A stretch of DNA of 64,000 nt. Origin: Hygrophila difformis. Its lineage: Eukaryota > Streptophyta > Magnoliopsida > Lamiales > Acanthaceae. The position numbers and the translations under genes are program-made. Shown here piece by piece: positions 21,815 through 35,266 of the stretch. The notes under the pieces were generated by a model. It had not been told where the DNA came from. It ran no database searches and saw only the letters and a list, made by a program, of their open reading frames with translations. The stretch lies in NCBI GenBank assembly GCA_030278955.1, contig JAOANR010000011.1, forward strand, positions 46,735,417-46,799,416, given 5' to 3'. How positions within the stretch are numbered: the stretch's first letter is position 1; every line of letters starts with the position of its first letter.

Positions 21815-24800
21815 TATATTGACTTAAAAAATTTCCTTTCTTGTTTGGAAAAAATTAAAAACTAATTTTTACTTATTCAAAGAAATGTAAAAAGAAGAAA
21901 GACTTTACTAATATATTGTCACAAGAGAAAACATGTCATGTGTAGGATTCAAATTCATGTTCTCCGATAGACCATAGTCGTCCCATGTGATGAACTAATT
22001 CTTCGATATAATGTTCACTACAATTACTTCAAATATTAGGGCATAACCAAAAGCCAACAGGTCCTCCCATCCCACTGCCTTCACATCACAAAATTTTCAA
22101 ATTCAATTGGAATATAATATATATAAATTGTTTAATTAATATATAGTTGAGTTTTTTTTTTTAAAAAAAAACATAATAAAGAAACCTTTTTGATACATTA
22201 TATATGCATGTGTGCAGTTGAGAATTCAAAATTAAAAAATAACAACAAAGCTGAACTCTAAAAATGTAAATAAATTTCTATATCTAAAATACTTAATGTA
22301 ATTTTGAATAAACAATGAAATTCATCAATTATAATTAACAAACTTTTGTATATGTATCCACACTTGAAATTAATCAATTATACACAGGATTGAGATTAAT
22401 TGGAGTTGAGAAAGTGAAATATAATTCGATTTAATTTCAACCACACTAATAAAAATGGGAACCGATCGTGTGCAGGTGCCTTTGATGGAATAATATAGTG
22501 TGATGTGTGAGAATTGAGATAGAAGAGATGTTTTGTTTGATGGAAAATTGTGAAATAGGAGAGATTTTAAGAGTTTTGTAAGTAACTGAATTGAATAAAA
22601 ATATATACTACTATATGTGAACACATGACCTAGACGATGAAAACGAAAAGCATTTTTTTCACAAGTAACTGTCAAACGACAACAAATATTCGTTTGTCGC
22701 TTATTCGATCATCATTACCTGATTGACGGCGAAATCATTTTGTTTCCTGGCTCCCTTTTTAATTTGCAGTATAATGCCGAATTCCAATTGTTTGGATGGA
22801 TCAAAGAATGGTGGTGTTATTGCCATAACATTACTCTTGTGCAGATTCTGTAGTTCTGAGATTGTTGAAACTATGCTGAAACTTCAAGAATAGTTACTGA
22901 CAGTTACTGACTTTCACGCAGCAGTTACCTGCGCGTTCTGAACCTGTTTAAACGCGTTTACAGAGTCTTATGCGTCTTTTTAATGTCAAAAGTTTTTGTA
23001 TAAATAGATTTCTGTAAACTAGATCGAGTTATAATTTTCATTGTTTTGATTTTACGTATTTTCGCGTTTGATCTATTCTCTCTAGATTTTCGTGAGTTCA
23101 TTACTTGAGAGTTTTTTCGTTTCTTGATGAACCTGGTTTTTCATCTGATTCATCTGATATTGTTCATCGAGATCGTGCGCTTCATCGCTTCAATTGGCCT
23201 TTGCCGAATTGGAGAAAATTTTCTTTCACCCCGACAAGAGGTTGTGTGAAACTTTTGACAATTTCCCACACGAGTATTTTCGAAAGAAAGATAATCCAGT
23301 TTTAGATTTTATTTAATGAAAATCGATTTATGAAGATGGGGTGTGGATTAAGGATATATTTATATGTTGTCACGTTTTTATTACTCGTGTTAAGAAACTG
23401 TGGCCCGAAAGCGCACAGTGTCAAATATTGCAGTAATTTATAGTAAGACCGGATCGTTCACTGGAGGATGTGCGATAGAAGCAGGTCGTCCCACACCGTT
23501 TTACTAGATTTTCCACTCGTATTGCTCTAATCTGTTTAAGGTTTGAATACTAACACCTACTGACAAAATTTAATCTAAGCTATGAAAACATATAAAATTA
23601 CCCTACAAAACATATTAAAACTGTTCTAGAAAGCAGATAGATCTATGCTAAGAAAACAACTAAATTCTATCTAAGAAAGCGGTTAAAATTATTCTATGAA
23701 AGCGACAAATTATGCTAAGCTATCTAGAAAGCATGTTTAAAAGCAGACAGAAGGGACAGGAAGAAAAGAATAAAAATTGGAAAAGATTCAAATGAACCAT
23801 AATTAAACTTCCATTTTAATGCACAGATCTTTGTTTGGGATAATCCTGTCAGATAGCTAACTCTCATGCTCTCAGTACTATGTTCCCTTTAACAGACAGG
23901 TACTTACAGTATGAGTTTACATGTTCTTAAGACCACAAATTCTAAGATACCACAGACTTATAACTGCCCCGGCCAGGGTATGTTATTCATCTGTGGTGGA
24001 CAAGCAACACCTGACAAATCATTAGTTGAAGTGTCAAGTATTGCTATCATTCCCCCATGTCACACCCAAAGATTCTAATTAAGCCTGAATTATCCCATAA
24101 CTCTCAAACCTAGAAACAGTTAGAACCTCTCTCAGAACATCCGAGTGACCTCTATAGAAAGCATTTTTAAAAGAAAGCGGTAAAGAAAGCATTTTAAAAT
24201 CCTATCACTCGGAAGTTTTAAAAGCATTACCCTGGTAGTATAAGAGAGCCCCCAGTCAGGATGACCGGATGTGGATCAAGAATTCCTGGATCTCGGTGAA
24301 CTGCTCGCAGTGTTCGCTTCCTTCCGGGTGGTTATGAGATACAAACTAATGAAACGAACTAATAAATTAGTTCGTTCCGGATGCACTCACTCAGGACTCG
24401 AAAATAGGCTTTGGCAGAAGAGGACAGCAGTTGAAAGAATACTCAACCCTATCTCAGAAAATAACCAAGGCCCGAATATTGTTCCTCTAGTATTACCCAT
24501 TTCACTGTATTTGAATCCAAGTGGATCCCTTCTCAGTGCAATAGTTAATATCAGATTTCCAACACTCAGCAATTTTGGAAAACAATAAATTTGAAAATCA
24601 TTCCCTAAACAGGTACTAGACTCTCAATAAGATCACAGAACCTTTCAGTCTAGAAGAGACCTAATCGCTGACTCTGCTTCTAATTTCCCAAAATCAACCC
24701 CCAGCAGAATGTGAATTAGACACAACTGAGGAGTTTATCCCTTACTTAGATCCGGATTTTATAAATGAATTTTTGTTGGAAATTTAATATGCGACATCTG

Positions 24801-25740
24801 ATTTAAAATCAAGACTCCTATGTCCAAGGGAATGATCCCAAAATAATATATATATAGACCATAATAATTACATAATAATATCATGCATAAAATTATAATG
24901 CAGTGTAAAATTAATTAACCAAAAATATAATGGTGGGTTTAGACAGAATATGAGACACAGAGGTGAAGTAGCCGTGAGGCAAAAATGATGGCAGAATAAT
25001 AAGATGGACTGCAAATATCTGCTGTCCAGTTTCCCAATTACTCGGATAAGATGAATTTAGACAGCAGAAAACCCTATAATGGCAGTGTCGCTACCAGTTG
25101 GGCCTCTACTGTCTATGAATTCGGATAAAACCTACATGTTCCCTTCCCATAATAATTATCAGCTGATATTGACAGATATCAATTGACTTGTATTACAGAT
25201 TAGAATTCATGTTTGGAAATTAAGATAAAGAAAGAGAAACTGTATCCGGATAGGAGTCAGCTGAGCAGCTATTATAATCCCGGATGGACGAACCGCCAAA
25301 GCTTCCACCGACCACTATCCAGACCATGCAAAATAACAACGACTAGTAATTAATATTCAAACTACGAGCTAATTTATCCGTGTGGGAATATCCGCCAACA
25401 TTAGTCTGTAATATTTCTTACTAGCTGTTTCACACAACACGAAAAAGACCAAAAATAAATAAGAGAAAATGCCATGCACGAGAGACATTGGTTTCTCGTG
25501 CAAAGTTATGGAATTAAATCCATAATTAATGCTTTAAATATTCCTTCATACCATAATTACTTACAGTCCGGATTATCTGCTTAAGGCATTGATATTTTGT
25601 TTATAGAAGAATATTTTAGTGAAAATTGAACAAATGTCCTTTAATCATGGTAATTATTGATCTTAATTATTGCTAATTTCAATTATTAATTATTGACTTA
25701 AGGGTTCAATTAATTAATGGTGGAATATGGAGAAACATAA
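21815..25740. other. Non-coding stretch, probable degraded LTR-retroelement and MITE debris
   Basis: No gene is supported. A block near 23400-23560 (GTAAGACCGGATCGTTCACTG type) and the AAAGCGGT/AAGCAGAC-rich stretch 23580-24200 look like retroelement untranslated sequence. The word TGTCACACCC at about 24058 could be an LTR edge, but no partner or primer site was found. Open frames here (for example 24271-24588) have no motif. Confidence 0.4.
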
Positions 25741-25754
25741 AATTTGGCAAGAGA

Positions 25755-26195
25755 GTGCCATCCATGTCGCAAGACAGAAGTTATGTTGTGAACCATGGGT
25801 TCACGACATGAAGCTCGTGACATGAGGGGGTGGGTAATAAAAGAAAATAAATTTTGAAAAGTAGGGTACGGTTTCCATGTCGCTAGACAAGAATTGTGTG
25901 TGAGACATGGTCTCACGACAGGGGTCTTGCGACATGGGGTCAGAGGTTAGAAATTTTGAAATTTTAAAAATGGATGAGGACCTTGTCATGAGACCATAAA
26001 TTGTGTCGCAAGCCTAGGCTTGCGACAGGTGGAGTTTTAGAATTTGGCAAGCATGAGTCTCATGTCGCTAGACAAAATTTGTGTCGTGAGACATGGTCTC
26101 ACGACAGGGATCTAACGACATGAGTTTTTCAGAATTTATCTAAGTATGTGATTCCATGTCGCTAGACTAAAAATTGTGTCGTGAGACGTCTGCTG
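25755..26195. repeat. Palindromic CATGTCG/CGACATG minisatellite, about five units
   Basis: Units of about 80-110 bp follow the plan CCATGTCGCTAGAC, AATTGTGTCGTGAGAC, ATGGTCTCACGACAGG, then a CGACATGAG closing word. The inner GTCGTGAGAC and GTCTCACGAC pair as a hairpin, and the outer CATGTCG and CGACATG pair as a second stem. Variation between units often keeps the pairing. Confidence 0.8.
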
Positions 26196-26466
26196 CCGCC
26201 GTGTCGGTCGCGGTGACTTCTTTCACCATATGATTCCAGGCCGCTGAGTTTGGTCGTAGTACTACAGGGATCGGGATTTCGTGCTAAATTCCATCGCCTG
26301 CTTTTCTTTTTCTGGTCATTTTTTTAGTTTAGCTATTACGTTTAGATAACGTTGGGTTTTCTGGATTTACTGATGAGGCTGGTTGGTTGGAGGGATTGGG
26401 GCAGTGTTGGGTTTTTTATACTATATGTAATGTGCGAGGGAATTGGGGCAGTGTTGGGTCATTTTT

Positions 26467-26964
26467 TTATACTAATTCAATAGAATCTTTCCACTCAAAG
26501 TAAGCATTCGGATCTGAGGTGCCTTTGAATGTGGGAATATTCATCTTGAGTCTTCTCAAATCTGGCTCCGAGTCTTCCACTTCATCAGCCCATGTCCTCG
26601 GATTCTGATTCCTTTGTTGGACTGGTGGTCTCTGATGAGGTTGATTTCTAGCTGGCCTTCTGTGATGTTCTTCATCATAATCATCAGACTGATTTTCTGG
26701 TTCCGATATATCAGTATGGATACTCCCAGTGGGAATAGGTCTATTTATTTCAGTAAGTCTTTGCTCAATCCTTTCCCATAATCGCTCCTCTCTTTCAATC
26801 ATATTATTCTCAGTTCGAATGGCTTGCGCTGCTAAGTCCTTCTTGACCTTGGTAATTTCTATGGCTGTAGTTGAATGCAAGTTTGCAATTCTTTCTTGTT
26901 TAGTATGCATGTTTGTCATAGATTGCATGATACTATCAAGCTTCTCATCAATGGATCCTGCCAT
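26467..26964 (-). pseudogene. Ty3/gypsy-type gag fragment (N-terminal part only)
   Basis: A frame of 166 codons starts at MAGSIDEKLDSIMQ (ATG at 26964). It has a coiled-coil-like N-terminus, an Arg/Gln/Pro-rich middle (RRPARNQPHQRPPVQQRNQ) and the typical opening of the gag core (LKMNIPTFKGTSDPNAYFEW). It stops after ELV at 26467, where the rest of gag and pol should follow. Plus-strand sequence beyond that point is unrelated, so the element is truncated. Confidence 0.7.
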
Positions 26965-27436
26965 CGTAGACACTAGAAAATAGAAATATATGTATACAAG
27001 ATTAGTAAAAAACAATTATATTGGTGATCTCACAAGTTCACTCGGCTTAAACTTCCAAAGACTTCTCTTAGGAGTGTTCTTCTTCTCGCGCGAGTGCCTC
27101 GAAAATCTTGAGTGGTGTGAGATCGTATGACTCCAGAAGGGTAGGTGACACACACAATAAGATTCAAATTATTGTGCTTAGGAATGAATGGAATAAAATC
27201 ATTTAATTGCAGTTTTTAGGCTAATCAGTATTTGTGTGAGGGATTCCACCTTTCCGTTTAGAAGTGTAATGAATAAACCTCACCAAATCGATGACTCTCA
27301 ACACACACTGGAATGTTTTATGCCTCACTCAACCCAATCCCCAAGTAGTACCTTGAAACTGGATTGTAGTTGCTCTTCCTGTATCACGTGTAGGAAGACA
27401 GTAACCGCCCATTTGTAAAACTGTCAAACAATATTC

Positions 27437-28100
27437 TGAAGGTCCCTTTTAACCAAGATTCAGTTATCGTCGTTAGCCGTGTGTTGTAACTTTGTGTTAA
27501 TGGAAAGCAGTAAAAACACCAAGAATTTGTTGACCCAGTTCGGTCGTGAGACCTACATCTGGGGGATTCCAATCCAGGCGATCTAGACTAAGAAGAACCA
27601 AAAACTCTACAGACTTCAACCTAGATTCAAACTAGAAACGGACTCAAACACTAGACGAACTATCTAAACAAACACTGTTGTTAAGACTCCCCCTCAACAA
27701 CAGTCTGCAGGAACTCCTCCTGATCCGTATCTCCAGAATCTCCTTGAATCTGATCTTCTTCGTTCTTCTTCTTTAATCCACCTGAATCCTCTTCTCCAGA
27801 CTTTTACAATAAGCGCATATCAAAATACAACTCAAGTTCTTCAATGCATAACAATCTTGAAAAACTTAACTAACTTTTTTGAAGACTCAAGAACAATGAA
27901 AATCTCTCAAGACGTACACACTAAAGATGTAAACAGTGAAAACTCAATCTTCTAAAAATTACAGACTCAATACAACTATATATACAAATCATTAAACCTA
28001 GTCGAGTCTGGTAACTGTCGTCGTCAAAGCAAAGTGCCAACACCTGTATCAACATCTCAATGAAAAGTACAGGTTATAAAGTTCAAACATTGTATTAACA
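27437..28100 (-). repeat. 3' LTR of the copia element
   Basis: 664 bp; on the plus strand it starts TGAAGGTCCC and ends GTATTAACA. The flanking TATTC is shared with the other end. Confidence 0.95.
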
Positions 28101-28114
28101 ATCTCCCCCACATT
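28101..28114 (-). promoter_or_regulatory. Polypurine tract of the copia element
   Basis: Minus-strand AAATGTGGGGGAGAT directly abuts the 3' LTR. Confidence 0.8.
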
Positions 28115-28410
28115 TCATGGAGATGATGATCGATCAATAAAAAAGGTTTCAAACAGTAAATCAAATGAGCACAAGTTAGCACATTCAAATCAAAAAAATA
28201 TCACCAATTCAGAATACCAACATTAACATCATAGACGACAGTTCAAATAAGCTAGCAAAAACCAAAAACAAGCATAGCAGTAGCAAATGTCATCAGTTCA
28301 AAGTTATAACAGTCATCCAACATCCAGTCAAAAACATCATAAAGTTCAAAAAGTTTAGAGTTTACCAAACCACCACAACCAGAAACCACAAATTACTCCC
28401 CCTTGATGGA

Positions 28411-29951
28411 TCACACAACTCCATCTGAAGAGTCCTCTTCATCAGCAAAGGGATTCTGCTCAGAGGTGCGAGCAGTGCTTGAAGAACCTTTCCTTGTCGG
28501 GGACAATGAACCTGGGAGCATACTGATGAGCTGATTGATCTTCCTTTTTGTAGCAATGGCCTCTTGACTTATCTTCGTCTGCTTGTCACTAAGTGCAAGC
28601 AATTCGGCTTTAATGAGCTGCACTCGATCAGTTCCAGACGGAGGAGGGCCTTCCTTAAAGTCATTGTGCTTGTCCCGCAAATTAGGAGTAGGGGCATGGA
28701 CATTGATCTTGACAAGTTCAGTCTTATCAACCTTGATACCATGCTTATAAAGCAAAAGAGTAATCAAGGCCGGATAAGGAAGACTTGCTGCCTTAGAGAT
28801 GTTATCCCGAGTAAAACCTAACATCCTTTTTAAGACAAGAAGACCGAAATTCATTAGCTCAATCCCAGTATCAATAATGTACAGAAGTTTACCCATCTCC
28901 AAGGAAGGTTGAGAAGCATTCGTCGTTGGAAGAATGTTCGCACGACAGAGGTAGTACAAACAATGGAACTTCATGGTCAGATCAGCAGAACTGCACTTGC
29001 GTCTTCCAAAATCAAAAGCACGTTCATTGGAAATATGAAAAGCAAGTTCAGCAGGCTCTTGAGGCAGGTACTCCAAAGCATCTCCGAGGTCATCGTTAGG
29101 AGGGAGTTCCAACAACTCATTGATAGTGGCAGGGGTAAGTGTGATAAACTTTCCTCGAATGTAGATCTTTCCTGCCCATGGTGAGTTTGCACTTAAGAGA
29201 TCAGAAGAAAGATTGGCATAAAATTCTCTCACCAGTGTTGGAGAATAAGACTTAAAGATATTCGCCCATTTCAGTAAGTGTCTCTCCTCCAAAAACTCAT
29301 CAAATCCCAGCTCGGAGTAAGTTTTGTGAGTAAAAGCCTCCTCTGGTATGAACTTCCTGTGAGCGAGATCACTTGTACCAAACTCCATCATTTCCTTTGT
29401 AAAGTAGGTTTTGTTGAAAGGTCGTTTCGACTTAGGATCAACAGGGGACTGCCTCGTGCGCGGTCGTTTGACAGAAGTGTTGACATCTGAAGTAGACGAA
29501 CTCCTCTTTTCTTTGAAGATCGTGTGGCTGGACGTCGAGGCTCCGTTTGAACTTCTGGTGACTCACCCTGTGACACAGGGTCAGGGTTTGATGGCTCATC
29601 GTGAGGAAGAATGTCGTGTTCCACTTCAACATTTTCGTCTCCTCCTGGAGTAGGATGCTCTCCTTCAGTGGTGGTTGGAGGCGGAGTAGGTTGAGCAGAA
29701 GGATCTTCCGCTTCAACATTGTGACTCGTAGGAGTGTTGGTGGGTTGTTCAGGGGCTGGAACAACTTTAATAGGCTCAGCATTCTCATCAGCAGCAACAA
29801 TAGCTAATTCAGTAAGGTTTGCAGTGGTTGTGGATGGATTTTGGACTTCAGGAACATTAGGGTTCTCAGAAATTGGGGATTTTGGGGGCTCTTGAACGAT
29901 CACAGGCTCAGAAGGCTTCTCGGCAACATTGGTGGAAGAAGATGAAGCCAT
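28411..29951 (-). pseudogene. Extra 3' ORF of the copia element (putative plant transposon protein domain), frameshifted
   Basis: The frame begins at 29951 (MASSSSTNVAEKP), 291 bp after the pol stop. Its first half (about 150 aa) is acidic and Pro/Thr/Glu-rich, with no order expected. Around 29503-29515 the reading frame shifts by one base. Downstream, in a second frame to 28411, it reads KRPFNKTYFTKEMMEFG, LLKWANIFKSYSPTLVREFY, IRGKFITLTPATINELLELP and GIELMNFGLLVLKRMLGF. This is the pattern of the 'putative plant transposon protein' domain found in extra ORFs of plant retroelements. A short coiled-coil-like region and a Ser-rich tail end the protein. No transmembrane segment is seen, so an envelope role is not supported by sequence. 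The function is unknown. Confidence 0.7.
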
Positions 29952-30242
29952 TGAAAGAAAATATGAGCTGCAAGACTTGAAATTTTCGAAGAGTGAAAGC
30001 AAATGTGAAGTTTAAACTCAGAAAACTGCACTATAAAGAGAGAGACGAAGAAGGTGAAGGGGCGATGGTTTCTTGATGTACGACGTGATGGCTGTCAGTT
30101 TTTGCAGTCATCATGAACGCTGCAACAACGTCCCCACGCCAAGTTTATCGGTTTTGAAAAGAATTTGGGCCTGAAAATGCTTTTGGGCCAGATCAAGTGT
30201 AAAAGTATATACATAATATTATAAACATAAGCTTGAAATGAA

Positions 30243-33200
30243 CTAGTTAGAGTAACAAAGGCCCATTACCGATCTAAGAGTCTCAAACCTTTCACCATCA
30301 AGTGCCTTAGTTAGGATGTCAGCGCGTTGTTCTAACGTTCCAATATGTTCAATGTTGCATACACTTTCCTCTACAAGGTCTCTAATGAAATGATACCTTA
30401 TATCGATGTGCTTGCTGCGACTATGTAGAACAGGGTTCTTTGAAATGTTGATCGCACTGGTATTGTCGCAATAGACCTTAAAATCATCCTTCTTAATGCC
30501 ATAATCACTCAAAATTTGCTTCATCCACATTAGTTGTGAACAACAACAAGTTGCAGCTATATACTCTGCTTCCGCTGTGGAGAGTGCTACTATATTTTGC
30601 TTCCTAGAAAACCAACACACAAGGTTGTTTCCAAGGTAGAAGCAGCCTCCGGTCGTCGAGCGTCTGTCATCAATACAACCTGCCCAATCCGAATCCGTAT
30701 ACCCTATCAAGTCCAAATTTGATCTTTTAGAGAACCAAATGCCTAATCCAACAGTTCCTTTGATATATCTCATGATGCGTTTGACAGCTTTCAAATGCAC
30801 CTCCTTTGGATTTGCTTGAAATCTTGCACAAACTCCCGTGCTAAAAGAGATATCGGGTCCAGTGGCTGTTAAGTAGAGTAGACTACCGATCATGCTTCGA
30901 TACAATTTCTGATCTACATCAGCTCCTTGATCATCCTTAGATAATTTCTGTTGTTGTCCTTGCGGTGTTCTAGCAACCTTGCTATCATCCAACTTAAATC
31001 TCTTTAGCATGTTTCGAGCATACTTCTCTTGACTAAGAAATATTCCATCATCCAGTTGCTTCACTTGTAGTCCTAAGAAGTAAGTCAACTCTCCTATCAT
31101 ACTCATTTCAAATTCAGACTGCATAGCTTTAATAAAGTCGTTTCTGAGATGTTCTGACGTTGCTCCGAAGATAATATCATCTACATATACCTGTGCAATT
31201 ATGAAGTGGTCGTTCTCATGTTTGATAAACATCGTCTTATCAGCTTCTCCTCTTTTGTAACCATTACAGATAAGGAATGAAGACAATCGATCATACCAAG
31301 CTCTAGGAGCTTGCTTAAGACCATAAAGTGCACCTTTCACTCGATAAACATGATTTGGTCAAGTTGGATCCTCAAAACCAGCAGGCTGTGCCACAAAGAT
31401 CTCCTCCTTAATCTTGCCATTTAAGAAAGTTGTTTTGATGTCAAGTTGATACAGCTTGAAATCCATAGTACAAGCAAAGGCTAATAGAATTCTGACAGCT
31501 TCCATCCGAGCTACAGGGGCGAATGTTTCACCATAATCTAAACCTTCTATTTGTGTGAAACCTTGAGCTACCAAGCGCGCTTTATTCCTGATGATATTCC
31601 CTTGTTCATCTGTTTTGTTCCTAAAGACCCACTTAGTACCAATAACATTGATGTTCTGTGGTTGTTCGACCAACTCCCGAACATCATTCCTTTCGAATTG
31701 AACCAACTCGTCTTGCATTGCTGCTATCCAATATTCATCCATAAGGGCTTCAGATACATTCTTTGGCTCCACTTTAGATATGAAACAGTTTAAACCTGCC
31801 AGCTCTCTGTAATTAACTCTCTTGCTTCTAGTAAGACGTTGAGCGCTAGGATCACCAATAATATCTTGTTGTGAGTGATGCTTCAGAGTTCTTGGACCTT
31901 TTTTCTTATCCAAAGCAGTAGTTTCAGAACTTTCTACACACTCTTCTGAAAGTTGCTCAGATTGATATCCTTCATCATCATCGATATCAACTCCTTCAAA
32001 CTGATGTTGATCGGATGTCTCAACTACAGGTGCTTCTGAAATACTGGAAGTAGGAACACTAGGTACTGGATCATCCAGTTCTCTAGATGGTAGATTGTAC
32101 TGATCTTTAAACAATACATTGACTGACTCAGTAACCTTCTTAGCTTGAGTTAGATAGACCCGAAAAGCTCTTGAGTTATTTGAGTAACCCAAAAACCATC
32201 CTTCTTCAGATCTTGCATCAAACTTTTTAAGATGTTCCCTATCCCTGTAGACAAAACATTTTGATCCAAAAATATGAAAGTATTTAAGAGTAGGAGTGTT
32301 ACCATTCCAGATTTTATAAGGTGTGTCGTTGGTATGAGGTCGTAACAGCACCCGATTGATGATATGACAAGCTGTGTGAACTGCTTCGGCCCAAAATGAC
32401 TTGCCAAGTGTGCTAGCATGCAGCATAGACCGTGCCATCTCTTGAAGAGTCCTATTTTTTCTTTCAGCAATCCCATTTTGTTGAGGCATTTTTGGTGCAG
32501 AAAACTCATGAGAAATTCCATGGTTGTTACAGAAATGTTCGAACTCCTGATTCTCGAACTCACGTCCATGATCAGTCCTTATTCTCTTAATTTTGACTTG
32601 CTTCTCATTCATTAGCTTTAGGCTCAATCTCTCAAATTGTTGGAATGCTTCATCTTTACTCCTGAGAAAACAGACCTAAGTAAATCTCGAAAAATCATCT
32701 ACAAGAACTAAAGTATACCTCTTGCCATTTAGGCTTTCGGTTTCTGTAGGACCCATAAGATCCATGTGAATAAGTTCTAAGCAGTGACTTGTTGAGATTC
32801 CATCAGTCTTCTTGTGTTTGGTTCGTGTCTGCTTCCCTTTAGAACAATCAACACATGTAAGATCTTTGTTGTTATGAAGTTTTGGCAACCCTCTAACAGC
32901 ATTGGAACAGCTCAGCTTGTACAAAGTTTGGTAGTTGATATGTCCTAGCCTTTTGTGCCACAAGTTTGTAAGATCATCTTTGCTAACTAGTGCCTTGGCC
33001 AGATTCACTTCCAAAGTATAGCAATTATTCTTAGAGCGTTTCCCTGTCAAGATATTATTTCTCCTGCAATCAAAAACTTCACAAAAATGCTTAGTAAAGA
33101 TAACAAGAGCATCTTCATCACATAATTGACTTATAGAAATGAGATTAGTAGTAAGCCCTTCTACATGATAAATCTTAGAAAGTTGAGATAAATCTCCACT

Positions 33201-35198
33201 CTCTATATTACCAAAACCTGTAATCTTACTCTTTGCACCATCACCAAAAACAACATCTCCACAATCTCTAGGAGTGAAATTGCTCAGAATCACTTTATCT
33301 CCAGTCATATGTCTTGAACAGCCTGAATCAAAGTACCATCTCTTACTTCGAAGTTGTTGCTGTGAAGTCAGAACTACAAGACATTGAGATATTTTTCTCT
33401 TAGGCACCCATTCTTTCTGAATAATGATCTTCTTCTTCAAATCATCATTAGGCCAAACCACTGGACGTCCGTTCATAAGATCACGAACTATTCTCATGCA
33501 TGTTTCAGCTGTATGGCCAGGAAGACTGCAGTAAACACACTCTCGGCGTCGTTTGGATGATGTGGCAACATCTTGTTGAGACAATGAACTTGACTCAGCA
33601 TTTAGGTTTCCTCCACTAAAAAATAACCTTTTTCCAGTAGATCCTTGATTCTTATAACCAATTCCTCTCATATCTTTATAGCTCTTCCCAATAGAAAGTA
33701 CTTCATCCAGTTTGCCCTTACTCTTAGTCATTTTCTTCAAATCAGCAATTTGGTCTTTCAAAACGATCAACTCTTTCTGAAGAGATTCCTTTTCCTTGGA
33801 CAATGTTGAGTTCTGAACCTTGACCTCTTCATACTCTGTCCTCAAAGCATTTAGATCATCAACAGCTTTAACTTTCTCAGATTCTGCTTTGTGAAGTGTC
33901 AGCTCGATGTCTGTGAGTTGTTTCAACAACTTCTGTTTTTCCAGAACAGTTTCATCAAACTCTTCCTTAAGATCTTCATAGATTTCAACAAGCTCAGCAT
34001 AAAGATTACCTGATTCACCTGAAACAATAGAGGAAATGTCAGCAATTAATTGTATTGACTCAGGATTACCTTCCATAGGAGTAGGACTGGCTTCTCTCGT
34101 CATATATGCTACAACTTCTTCTTCATCACTAGATTGTTCATTAGAAGCTTCAACTTCTGACTCATCATCACTTAGTGTTGCTTGTAGTGCTTTTCCTCTC
34201 CTTTTCTTGGCGGTAGGACACTCCTTTTTGACATGACCTTTCCCACCACATTCAAAGCATATGACTTCATTGTCTTTCTCAGTATCTTCATCATCTCTTG
34301 CTTTCTTAGGCTTTCGAAATTTCCCATCAAATTTCTTCTCCTTTTTGAAATTCTGCGTTTTGGTCGTTGATGGCGCGTCAGAACTTCTAGTCGAATTCCT
34401 GTTTGACTAGAACTTTTGAAAGCGTTTGTTCTGCAACATCTTTGCAATCTTCTTGGAGAGAAAAGATACATCATCTTCTGTAAATTCTGTAGCATCCTCT
34501 TCAGCCTTGAATGCGATGTTCTTCTGGGATTTCTCGGTTGCAAGATGGTTCATCTCATATGTTTGCAAGATTCCCACTAATTCTCTAAGAGACATGGTCT
34601 TGATTTTCTCTACTTCCTCAAGGGCTGAAACCTTCCCTGAATATTTCTTTGAAACTGATCTGAGGAATTTTCTCACCAATTTTGGTCCTTCAAAGGTCAT
34701 TCCTAATGCTGTGGCTTGATTGACAATGTCGATGAATCGTCCGTAGTATGTTGTAACATCTTCATCATTCGTCATCCGCAGACTATCGAAGATAGACTCG
34801 ATCCAATGTAGCCTGGTAGATTTAACGTCCTCTGAACCTTCGTGCTGTGTCTCCAAGAAATTCCATGCTTCGTATGATGTTGTGCAATTGGCAATCATTC
34901 GAAATTGAGGTTCGTCCATGGCACCGCTGATTGCGTTGAGAGCCGTGTAATTTGCTTGCCGTAGACTCTTCTCTTCTTGCGTCAATTCGGACTTTCTTGC
35001 TAAACGAATTTTTGCAGGTTCAGTCGATCCTTCTGGGGCTTTGTCTTCTCTGATTGGATGCGTCCATGGCTCAAGAACAGACTCCCAGACCTCTTCTCCT
35101 TGTGCTAGTAGATAATTCTTCATTCTTGCTTTCCAATAGGCGTAGTCATTTCCGTCGAACAATGGTGGTCGTGCATTCGATGCTCCTTCTCGAATCAT
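30243..35198 (-). pseudogene. Copia gag-pol polyprotein with three in-frame stops
   Basis: One frame of 1652 codons starts at MIREGASNARPPLFDG. Domains in order: the gag core (YWKARMKNYLLAQ), two CCHC knuckles (CFECGGKGHVKKEC near 34220-34262 and CVYCSLPGHTAETC near 33497-33541), a coiled-coil-rich spacer between them, protease (FDSGCSRHMTG), an integrase finger (HKRLGHINYQTL to CVDC), the integrase core (MDLMGP, DHGREF), RT (YVDDIIFG near 31180) and RNase H (YTDSDWAGC near 30690, then ADILTKAL). Stops interrupt it at 34405-34407 (TAG), 32676-32678 (TAG where Trp is expected after DDFSRFT) and 31359-31361 (TGA where Arg is expected before PNHVYR). Apart from these stops the frame is open, so inactivation is recent. 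Confidence 0.92.
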
Positions 35199-35251
35199 GA
35201 TTCTTGAATCTTGAAAATGAATGGATTTTTCTCAGCTACGTTTGAGAATCA

Positions 35252-35263
35252 GCTCTGATACCA
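35252..35263 (-). promoter_or_regulatory. Primer binding site of the copia element
   Basis: Minus-strand TGGTATCAGAGC, separated from the 5' LTR by three bases. Confidence 0.93.
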
Positions 35264-35266
35264 AAT

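Noticed and set aside
24271..24588. Open frame of 105 codons
   Set aside because: No motif and no homologous pattern recognised; it lies in repeat debris and is antisense-open as well.
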